From assembly GCA_009774145.1 (NCBI GenBank), contig VSND01000206.1, positions 1 to 8,687 on the forward strand: 8,687 nucleotides of DNA, written 5' to 3'. The translations under genes and the position numbers were made by a program. The DNA is from Lachnospiraceae bacterium (GTDB taxonomy: Bacteria; Bacillota; Clostridia; Lachnospirales; Lachnospiraceae). The notes below the pieces were generated by a model. The model ran no database searches, was not told the DNA's origin, and saw only the letters and a list, made by a program, of their open reading frames with translations. Of this stretch, positions 1-5,328 are shown in pieces (the stretch's first letter is position 1; each line of letters begins with the position of its first letter).

Positions 1-61
1 AACATTGACAACTGAATAACTGCCAGATATTGAATTTTCAAGGTGCATAGCTAAAATCTAT

Positions 62-484
62 GTGCGAAGTTTGAGTTTTGTTATAGTATTCCGCCTTTTT
101 TTAATAAAACTGTTAAAAAGAAAACCACTTATAAAAACAATTGATGGAATAGAGGATGTTGTAATGAAGCTGCTTGCCGGAGGTGCGCTGATTTATTTTG
201 TGTACGCTGGAGTGTTTCCGGCAATAAGGGATATCCCTAATTTAATTCAAAAAAAAATTTGTACTATAGAAGGTGTAGCTCAGGAAGATTGCAGCTCTTC
301 TGAATTAAACAGGATGTCAGTACATATTGTGGATGAAGAAACAAAGGAAGTGCAATATATAACTTTTTTTTATGGAGATCCCATAGATGAAGGAGACAGA
401 TTAACGGTTCAATATCTGCCAAATTTAAAGTTTGGAGTTTTGATAGAAAGGAATGGAGAAATTACAGGTAAAAGAATTGAGTAA
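62..484 (+). CDS. Putative immunity protein of toxin family A, copy A1, 5' end replaced
   Basis: This is a small two-helix membrane protein, one of four paralogues in the window (others at 1069, 4683 and 8018). It matches them from about residue 6 to the end. The conserved parts are a basic loop (KRKPL), a second hydrophobic helix (residues ~35-56), an IPN motif, and a C-terminal soluble domain with the signature GDRLTVQYLPNLKFGVLIE. It is closest to the copy at 8018, sharing EETKEV and FFYGDPID. The first five residues and everything upstream are unrelated to the paralogues. The GTG start has no ribosome binding site, so the original first ~14 codons appear to have been lost at a junction near base 75. 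Expression is therefore doubtful. In this array each immunity gene follows its toxin, so its partner would lie left of the window. The immunity role is inferred from position and copy pattern. Confidence 0.65.
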   Translation: MRSLSFVIVFRLFLIKLLKRKPLIKTIDGIEDVVMKLLAGGALIYFVYAGVFPAIRDIPNLIQKKICTIEGVAQEDCSSSELNRMSVHIVDEETKEVQYITFFYGDPIDEGDRLTVQYLPNLKFGVLIERNGEITGKRIE

Positions 485-532
485 ACATAAAAACCAAGTA
501 TGAATATTGTCTGTTAGAAGATTACACGGTGA
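482..532 (+). repeat. 51-bp repeat downstream of imm A1 (copy 1 of 2)
   Basis: This stretch begins with the stop codon of the immunity gene and matches 5130-5180, just after the third immunity gene, at 46 of 51 positions. Past GGTGA the two copies part completely: this one runs into a toxin A tail, the other into unassigned sequence ahead of an RHS core. It is probably the native 3' flank of this immunity family, with a recombination junction at its right edge. Confidence 0.75.
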
Positions 533-535
533 ATC

Positions 536-1016
536 GGAGTAACAGATGTGGCAATCTTAGGCTCCGCCGTACTTGCAGCAACCGGAATTGGGATTCCGGC
601 CGGATTTGCAGTAATGGCTATAGGAAGCACTGGAGCGATAATGGGAGGACAGTATTATGAAGAGAATGGCATGAATGGTGCAGATGGCTTTATGTGGGGC
701 GGCATGAATGCTACGGTGATCGCTATGGGAATGGTTACCAATCCGACGGCGGCTTCCCTGGGAATTCTCTGCCAGCTTTCTAACAACGGATTCAGATGTG
801 AATGATGCAAAAATTCCTGTTGATGTGGCAGCAACAGCATTTCTGGGATGGTTTGCCAATGTTATAATACAAAAAATTTTGCCATGTGATTTGGAGTTTT
901 TTAAATTGTCGTTATATCAGGGGACACTGGATATGATGGAAAACACTATGGCAGGGATTACTAATTCTGCGTATATGAACATTAAAGAGCTTTGGAAGTG
1001 TGAAAAAACGGATTGA
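536..1016 (+). pseudogene. Toxin family A tail, copy A1, broken by internal deletion and frameshift
   Basis: The first part (to ~780) encodes the same Gly/Ala-rich hydrophobic segment as the toxins at 3993 and 5299, including GVTD, GTGIG-like, PAGFAVMAIGSTGA and VTNPTAASLGILCQLS. The second part resumes in another frame with LTTDSDVNDAKI and then VIIQKILPCDL and the terminal KTD. Compared with the copy at 5299-6360, position 780 corresponds to 5993 and 781 to 6131. About 137 bp are missing, which is not a multiple of three, so translation stops early (VTG-style reading ends near 805). There is no RHS core, no plausible ribosome binding site and no in-frame start linked to a core; homology begins abruptly at GGAGTAACAGATG. 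It was once the partner of the immunity gene at 1069. As it stands it is a dead cassette. Confidence 0.8.
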
Positions 1017-1053
1017 TAATTTTTAAAAAGACTAAAATTTCAATAGGCAAAAA

Positions 1054-1060
1054 GAAAGGG
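1054..1060 (+). promoter_or_regulatory. Ribosome binding site that fixes a TTG start
   Basis: GAAAGGG lies 8 nt upstream of the TTG at 1069. The nearer ATG at 1061 runs into a stop after three codons, so TTG is the start that gives a full-length 149-residue protein matching the paralogues. Confidence 0.6.
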
Positions 1061-1068
1061 ATGATTAT

Positions 1069-1518
1069 TTGAGATACTTAATATGGAATGCTTTGGAAAG
1101 TATTGTGTTTATGACAGCAGCTTTAGTGATATATCTGATGCGTGTAATCAGGAAAAAACCACTTGCAAGGTCATTAGATCGAAATGAAGATATTGTCTGC
1201 AAATTAATTGTTGGAGGTGTATTGGTTTACAGTTTTTATTTCGGAGTAATTCCAGAAATTTGCGATATTCCAAACATAATCAATAAAAATATTTATACAG
1301 TCGAAGGAGTTGCTCAAGGCTACCATGAACCAACCAGGTTAAAAAGGATATCAACACATATTTTAGATGATGAAACGCAGGAAGATGTGTATGTAACATT
1401 TTATTATAAGAAGGTTATAAAGAATGGAGACAGATTAGTTGTTCAATATCTGCCGAATTCAAAGTTTGGAGTTTTGATAGAAAGGAATGGAGAAATTATA
1501 GAAACGAGGATTGAGTAA
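1069..1518 (+). CDS. Putative immunity protein of toxin family A, copy A2
   Basis: A 149-residue membrane protein with the same length and layout as the copies at 4683 and 8018. It has a hydrophobic helix at ~10-25, a basic loop RKKPLARS, a second helix at ~43-63 (LIVGGVLVYSFYFGVIP), then a soluble C-terminal domain with IPNII, YTVEGVAQ and GDRLVVQYLPNSKFGVLIE. By the positive-inside rule the basic loop is probably cytoplasmic, which would put the C-terminal domain outside the membrane; this is an inference. It starts 53 bp after the stop of the broken toxin A1 tail, the order expected of a toxin-immunity pair. It is the most diverged of the four copies. Its stop codon overlaps the TTG of the RHS-toxin B frame: the immunity gene has been joined directly to an RHS core at TAAAGAAGG. 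No family name is assigned. Confidence 0.75.
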   Translation: MRYLIWNALESIVFMTAALVIYLMRVIRKKPLARSLDRNEDIVCKLIVGGVLVYSFYFGVIPEICDIPNIINKNIYTVEGVAQGYHEPTRLKRISTHILDDETQEDVYVTFYYKKVIKNGDRLVVQYLPNSKFGVLIERNGEIIETRIE

Positions 1519-2587
1519 AGAAGGGAAAGATACGCATATTTGTTTGCAGGATGAAATGGGAAGTCCCGTCCGTCTGATACAGTCCGGCGGGAAGAGTCAG
1601 ACCCTGTACGGATATGACGAATTCGGAAATGACCGGTACGGAAATCAGGGCGAACTGCAGCCGTTTGGGTATACCGGATATCAGCGGGACAGGACCGCAG
1701 GCTCGTATTTTGCGCAGGCGAGAGAGTATCTGCCGGGAACAGGCAGGTTTGCCGGTGAAGATATCAATAAGGGAACGATAATGAAGCCGGGCAGTCTGAA
1801 TGATTACAGTTACTGTCTGGGTAATCCGCCCACACTGGTAGACAAAAACGGAAGATCCCCTGTACCGAGTCCGGCAGATGCTCAGCGGATGATGTGGGAT
1901 TACTGTATTGATCAGTATCATGATGCTCTGGATGCGATAAAAGATGAGTGGGACAGCAGAGTGGAGGACCTGTCGGAATATATAAAGACTGAGGCTCGTT
2001 CTGCAATGGATTCTGTTGAGAAAATGGTAGATTCTGTTGCAGAAGCAGTGGATTCTGCCATTAATACCGGGAAAAAGACATGGAATACTTTTTTGGATGC
2101 AAGAAAATCAATACATAAGCTTGATTTAAAAATAATAAAAGCAATAACCGGGGCGGAGACAATCAATATTTCACTGTCTGGAAATATGGCCTGTGTACTG
2201 GCTTTAAGTGGTTCGAGAGGATTTACTATTGATTCTCAAGGTAATATAGCTTACCAGTATGCACTGAATGCAGGTGGCGGTTTACCATCATTAGGAGTTG
2301 GTTTAAGCATAATGAGATCAAGTGAACCAACATATTCAGAACTGGAAGGCTGGGCAGCAATGATAGGGGGTTCTGTAGCACCTGGGATGGGTTTTGGATA
2401 TGATAAAGTGCTTATGCCTAACGGACATACAGCATCAACATATACAATAGGACCAGAATTGAATTTGCCCTTTACTCTTTTCTTTGAACAACATGGGGAA
2501 ATCGGATATACAATGACAATATGGCATTTTAATGTGTATGATTTATTGGATTCACTGAAATTTAAAGATGCAGAAGAATGTTTATAA
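1511..2587 (+). CDS. RHS core fragment with beta-rich C-terminal toxin domain (family B)
   Basis: Residues ~3-114 are the end of an RHS/YD-repeat core: LQDEMGSPVRL, YDEFGNDRYGN, FGYTGYQRD, AREYLPGTGRFAGEDI and LNDYSYCLGNP..LVDKNG, which matches the RHS-associated core hallmark. A linker shared with the RHS protein at 5299 runs to EWDSR (residue 150). The tail then becomes unique: a helical, Ala/Ser/Asp-rich stretch (150-200) and a beta-rich region (215-345) with DSQGN, repeated short Gly-rich strands and a final NVYDLLDSLKFKDAEECL. No catalytic motif was recognised; a barrel-like or membrane-acting fold is one possibility. Only ~120 core residues remain of a protein family usually well over 1000 residues, so it has no delivery region. 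The TTG start overlaps the previous stop, and there is only a GAGGA abutting it; translation by coupling is possible but unproven. Confidence 0.8.
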   Translation: MSKEGKDTHICLQDEMGSPVRLIQSGGKSQTLYGYDEFGNDRYGNQGELQPFGYTGYQRDRTAGSYFAQAREYLPGTGRFAGEDINKGTIMKPGSLNDYSYCLGNPPTLVDKNGRSPVPSPADAQRMMWDYCIDQYHDALDAIKDEWDSRVEDLSEYIKTEARSAMDSVEKMVDSVAEAVDSAINTGKKTWNTFLDARKSIHKLDLKIIKAITGAETINISLSGNMACVLALSGSRGFTIDSQGNIAYQYALNAGGGLPSLGVGLSIMRSSEPTYSELEGWAAMIGGSVAPGMGFGYDKVLMPNGHTASTYTIGPELNLPFTLFFEQHGEIGYTMTIWHFNVYDLLDSLKFKDAEECL

Positions 2588-2588
2588 G

Positions 2589-2596
2589 AAAGGTGG
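2589..2596 (+). promoter_or_regulatory. Ribosome binding site for imm B
   Basis: AAAGGTGG overlaps the end of the toxin B frame. It is 8 nt before the ATG at 2605 and only 2 nt before the ATG at 2599, which favours 2605 over the in-frame ATGs at 2578 and 2599. Confidence 0.55.
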
Positions 2597-2604
2597 CAAT
2601 GAGT

Positions 2605-3132
2605 ATGATTTACAGAAAATCGTATACCTGCTCTCAAAAACAATTTAAAGAAATGTTCATGAATAAAACAATATGTTCAACATATTCAAATAAAATTCAG
2701 ACGGTATATTCTTCAGAAAGTGGAAAAAGAGTATACTTTGGTAGTTTGGATAATTGCAGATTTGATCTGTATTCCTGGCCGGATAGAATGGGACCATGGT
2801 GTAGCAAACCATGGGTATTTCCATGGAGAGGTATGGCTATGTGGGTAGCACCTGCACATGCATTTGGGACAATTTATGGTACAAAAGATGAAACGATCAT
2901 TGATTATTATATTTCTAAATCCAGATTGGTAAAAAGATTCCTGGTTATTGCGTTCATTATATATATCCTGGAACTGGTGCCTCCAGTATTCACAGTAGTT
3001 AAATTTGGATTTGCAGGCACTATGATGATATTGACAGATTTATTGATATTATCTCTTCTGATATCTGTAATTTATACACCTGAAAAAGAGAAAAAGGCAT
3101 TGATAGAATTTTTGGATAACCTGACATTTTGA
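2605..3132 (+). CDS. Putative immunity protein for toxin B, membrane-anchored
   Basis: A 175-residue protein not recognised as a known family. The N-terminal ~105 residues are soluble and aromatic-rich (YSSESGKRVYFGSLDNCRF, then WPDRMGPW, WVFPWRGMAMWV). Two hydrophobic helices follow near residues 112-133 (FLVIAFIIYILELVPPVFTV) and 138-158, and a charged tail (TPEKEKKALIEFLDNL) ends the protein. It starts 17 bp after the toxin B stop, an arrangement that in RHS toxin loci almost always marks the cognate immunity gene. Its layout is the reverse of the family A immunity protein, with the soluble part first and the helices last. The start is chosen from the ribosome binding site at 2589-2596; an upstream ATG at 2578 would overlap the toxin. 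The role is inferred from position only. Confidence 0.65.
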   Translation: MIYRKSYTCSQKQFKEMFMNKTICSTYSNKIQTVYSSESGKRVYFGSLDNCRFDLYSWPDRMGPWCSKPWVFPWRGMAMWVAPAHAFGTIYGTKDETIIDYYISKSRLVKRFLVIAFIIYILELVPPVFTVVKFGFAGTMMILTDLLILSLLISVIYTPEKEKKALIEFLDNLTF

Positions 3133-3234
3133 AAAATCAATACTTTAACTCATAAAATAGTAATCAGCATAGGAATAGTTAATGTTTCGCTAATTGCGAT
3201 GGCTGCCTGTACGCCAGGGCTATGGGTGGGTTGA
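3133..3234 (+). other. Unassigned stretch between imm B and the RHS remnant
   Basis: No start codon opens a usable frame here. In the frame of the preceding gene the sequence reads like the tail of a lipoprotein signal peptide (VSLIAMAACTPG, with a lipobox-like MAAC) and stops at 3232-3234. With no ATG, GTG or TTG upstream it could be a decapitated gene fragment or chance. Confidence 0.25.
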
Positions 3235-3375
3235 GTATACAAATATAGGAGAGCGTCTGTCCAAACCTACATATGGGACGCCAACACTGCCTTTCTGAAA
3301 GAAGGAAAAGCTACGCATATCTATCTGCAGGATGAACTGGGAAGTCCCGTCCGTCTGGTGCAGTCCGGTGGGAAA
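3235..3375 (+). pseudogene. RHS core remnant, truncated at both ends
   Basis: The frame reads YIWDANTAFLKEGKATHIY followed by LQDELGSPVRLVQSGGK, the part of an RHS core just upstream of the YDEFGN segment. It agrees closely with residues 3-28 of the RHS-toxin at 1511 and extends further upstream than that copy does. It has no start codon. It breaks off at GGGAAA, after which the RHS frame meets TAG at 3382-3384. The lost continuation (RQTLYGYDEFGND) begins at exactly the equivalent codon at 5329-5331, 1.95 kb downstream. Confidence 0.8.
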
Positions 3376-3481
3376 AACGATTAGTAATCGTGTTATAGAA
3401 AAACTGCGAGAGGGGGAAATGGTCTATATTGTAGACTATCATTGGTATGATGAATTTCCTGAATGCTCAGCGACACAATAA
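3376..3481 (+). pseudogene. C-terminal remnant of a third toxin (family C)
   Basis: In the frame offset by one from the RHS remnant, about 35 codons read TISNRVIEKLREGEMVYIV followed by DYHWYDEFPECSATQ and a stop at 3479-3481. It resembles no other tail in the window. Its position, directly after an RHS core and one base before the start of a membrane-anchored small protein, is that of the end of an RHS toxin tail. The core and this fragment are out of frame, so a deletion probably removed the core end and most of the toxin domain. The family is not recognised. Confidence 0.55.
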
Positions 3482-3482
3482 A

Positions 3483-3950
3483 ATGAAGTATATATTATTT
3501 AGTTGTATTTTAGTGTTTATTTTAATAATTTGGTGTGCTGTCTCTGTAGTAGATAAAAGAAAAGTACAAATTGAATTAGAAATAAATAATATTAATACTT
3601 ATTTTGATGGTATGTTCCAGGTATATAAAATACCATCATGGATTGAAAGGTCAGCTGCCCAAACTGATGTGTCAGAATTGTATAATATTAATTATTTGTT
3701 ACAGACAGATGAGGATACAAGAAGAACAATGAAAAATTGGGATGGACGGGATATTCCGGTTCTGGCGGGATTGCCGTATTATCCGTTTGCTTCGGAATAT
3801 GAAGTGCAGAGATGTTATAATAAATTAAACAGTGAAGAAAAAACAAAGTATATTGTAATTTCAAAGAGCATTATTTATATAGGTCATTGCAGCGAGGAAA
3901 AAAAAGAAACTTTAGAAGCAGCAGCAGAATTTTTTCGAAAACAAAATTGA
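3483..3950 (+). CDS. Putative immunity protein for toxin C, single N-terminal anchor
   Basis: A 155-residue protein, family not recognised. One hydrophobic helix covers residues ~3-23 (ILFSCILVFILIIWCAVSVV) and is followed by DKRK and a ~130-residue soluble domain, containing YFDGMFQVYKIPSWIERS, WDGRDIPVLAGLPYYPFAS and a charged helical C-terminus (EEKKETLEAAAEFFRK). The order K-Y before and D-K-R-K after the helix does not settle topology. The ATG at 3483 is chosen because the toxin C frame stops at 3481, typical of coupled toxin-immunity pairs, and the helix then starts at once. A longer frame opens at ATG 3447 but begins inside the toxin C frame. Neither start has a clear ribosome binding site. 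The immunity role is inferred from the preceding toxin remnant. Confidence 0.6.
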   Translation: MKYILFSCILVFILIIWCAVSVVDKRKVQIELEINNINTYFDGMFQVYKIPSWIERSAAQTDVSELYNINYLLQTDEDTRRTMKNWDGRDIPVLAGLPYYPFASEYEVQRCYNKLNSEEKTKYIVISKSIIYIGHCSEEKKETLEAAAEFFRKQN

Positions 3951-3992
3951 ATTAATTCATTCTAAACAAGTATAAATGAGTGGGACAGCAGG

Positions 3993-4655
3993 GTGGATGC
4001 TGTTGTTGAATGGGGGAAAGCACATGAAGATGAGATAAAAATGGGAGTAACAGATGCGGCAATAGTAGGCTCTGCCGTGCTTGCAGGAACCGGGATCGGG
4101 CTTCCCGCCGGATTTGCAGTAATGGCGATAGGAAGTACGGGCGCATTAATGGGGGAACAGTATTATGAAAACCGTGACATGAATGGTGCGGATGGTTTTA
4201 TGCGGGGCGGCATGAATGCTACGGTTATCGCTATGGGAATGGTTACTAATCCGACGGCGGCCTCCCTGGGAATTCTCTGCCAGCTTTCTATGGATATGGG
4301 ACAGGAAAGCTTTTCTTCGCCGGAATCCTATACCGGATCAGTTATGGGTGCCATAATTGGTATAACAGATGGCCCGGTCATAGGTGCAGGAATGGCTACA
4401 GCAATTGGAAAAATTTTGGAAAAGTTGACAGTAGGATCAAGTGAAAGCTGGTGGAAAATTATATTTGATACAAGCGCAACAGCAGGTTTGGGAAAATTTT
4501 CGAATACTGTAATTCAAAAAATTTTGCCATATGACCTGGCAAATGGCTTTCGGACAGCAGTATCACAGGAAACACTGGATTGGCTGGAAGCTCTTGTAGC
4601 AGGAGGTATGAATGCGATTTATGGAGATGTTATGAGTTGTGTGAAGACTGATTAA
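3993..4655 (+). CDS. Orphan toxin family A tail, copy A2, without RHS core
   Basis: The reading frame is intact from an in-frame TAA at 3963-3965 to the stop at 4653-4655. Homology to the toxin at 5299 begins at NEWDSRVDAVVEWGKAHED, just after the RHS-shared linker, so the cassette is a clean tail with no core. It has a charged helical lead-in (residues 1-20), then a long Gly/Ala/Met-rich hydrophobic region (GIGLPAGFAVMAIGSTGA, MNATVIAMGMVTNPTAAS), a second Gly-rich stretch (YTGSVMGAIIG, PVIGAGMATAIGK) and a variable end with VIQKILPYDL and CVKTD. No nuclease or other catalytic motif is visible; the composition and the membrane-bound immunity partner suggest action on membranes. The GTG at 3993 is only the first start-like codon, with no ribosome binding site, so the cassette may be silent. 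Imm A3 follows 27 bp later. Confidence 0.7.
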   Translation: MDAVVEWGKAHEDEIKMGVTDAAIVGSAVLAGTGIGLPAGFAVMAIGSTGALMGEQYYENRDMNGADGFMRGGMNATVIAMGMVTNPTAASLGILCQLSMDMGQESFSSPESYTGSVMGAIIGITDGPVIGAGMATAIGKILEKLTVGSSESWWKIIFDTSATAGLGKFSNTVIQKILPYDLANGFRTAVSQETLDWLEALVAGGMNAIYGDVMSCVKTD

Positions 4656-4670
4656 TAAATTTTTATTTCC

Positions 4671-4676
4671 AGGAGG
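4671..4676 (+). promoter_or_regulatory. Ribosome binding site for imm A3
   Basis: A consensus AGGAGG sits 6 nt before the ATG at 4683. It is the strongest signal of this kind in the array, so this immunity gene can probably be translated even if the toxin tail before it is not. Confidence 0.7.
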
Positions 4677-4682
4677 AAATTA

Positions 4683-5132
4683 ATGAAGGCACTTATATTG
4701 GGTGTTATGGAAATTTTTATTTGTTCCATAATATTATATGGATGGTACTTTAAGTGTTTGATAAAAAAAGAGCCGCTTTTAAAAACGTTTGATGGGGCAG
4801 AGGATGTTGTGTTGAAATTGTTGGCTGGAGGTATATTGATATATCTTTGTAATGCCGCAGTAATCCCCGCAATACAGGACATACCTAATATAATTCATAA
4901 GAATATTTATACGATAGAAGGAGTTTCTCGAAGTTATTGTCCACATTCAAAACTGAACAGTATGTCGGCATATATTTTTAATGAAGAGACACGGGAGGAG
5001 GTATATGTAACTTTTACGTATAAAGGAACTGTAGAAATAGGAGACAGGTTGACTGTTCAATACTTGCCAAATCTGAAGTTAGGAGTTTTGATTGAAAAGA
5101 ATGAAGAAATTATAGGTAAAAGAATTGAATAA
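4683..5132 (+). CDS. Putative immunity protein of toxin family A, copy A3
   Basis: A complete 149-residue copy and the best-preserved member of the family in its translation signals. Helix 1 covers ~5-25 (ILGVMEIFICSIILYGWYF), the basic loop is LIKKEPLLKTFD, helix 2 covers ~44-65 (LLAGGILIYLCNAAVIP), and the soluble domain runs from IPNIIHKNIYTIEGVS through EEVYVTFTY to GDRLTVQYLPNLKLGVLIE. The C-terminal half is the conserved half across copies; the N-terminal helix and the segment around residues 80-95 (SRSYCPHSKLN) vary, which could mark specificity for different toxin A ends. It lies 27 bp after orphan toxin A2, presumably its partner. It is followed by the 51-bp repeat and then unassigned sequence before the next RHS core. 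Confidence 0.75.
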   Translation: MKALILGVMEIFICSIILYGWYFKCLIKKEPLLKTFDGAEDVVLKLLAGGILIYLCNAAVIPAIQDIPNIIHKNIYTIEGVSRSYCPHSKLNSMSAYIFNEETREEVYVTFTYKGTVEIGDRLTVQYLPNLKLGVLIEKNEEIIGKRIE

Positions 5133-5180
5133 ACTTAAAAACCAGGTATGAATATTGTCTGTTAGATGATTATATGGTGA
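5130..5180 (+). repeat. 51-bp repeat downstream of imm A3 (copy 2 of 2)
   Basis: This copy differs at five positions from 482-532 and likewise begins at the immunity stop codon. The shared sequence ends at GGTGA. Confidence 0.75.
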
Positions 5181-5328
5181 TGTCCTGGAACTGTAGGGGA
5201 ATTTTCTTAATATCCGACAATGCTTCTACAAGAATTAATGAACAGGTATGTAGGAATATTTATAGCAGAATCAATTGAGGAGACGTCATTTTCTGTAGAT
5301 GCCATCACATGAGCCGATCCTGTGCGGG
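5181..5328 (+). other. Unassigned stretch before the RHS core, with a short open frame
   Basis: The sequence matches nothing else in the window. One frame opens at ATG 5220 and gives 30 residues (MLLQELMNRYVGIFIAES, then IEETSFSVDAIT) ending at 5312, overlapping the start of the RHS frame; another runs 5180-5278 for 32 residues. Neither has a clear ribosome binding site. The first has protein-like composition and may be the end of a lost gene. Confidence 0.3.

Noticed and set aside
5..33. TTGACA at 5-10 with a possible -10 box 17 bp later, and a segment around 29-45 resembling the boxA-like leaders of rRNA operons
   Set aside because: The -10 candidate matches only three of six bases, no rRNA follows, and the stretch is at the edge next to a junction; not enough to call a promoter or rRNA leader.
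557..859. Open frames on the minus strand opposite the toxin A pseudogene, and similar ones at 1496-1921, 1918-2166, 2251-2643 and 5305-5730
   Set aside because: They lie opposite clear RHS or toxin coding sequence, have low-complexity Ser/His-rich translations and no ribosome binding sites, and recur only because the opposite strand is repeated.
3133..3234. Lipoprotein signal-like reading (VSLIAMAACTPG) as a real gene
   Set aside because: There is no start codon in frame, it stops after the lipobox-like motif, and it lies between two junctions; kept only as an unassigned stretch.
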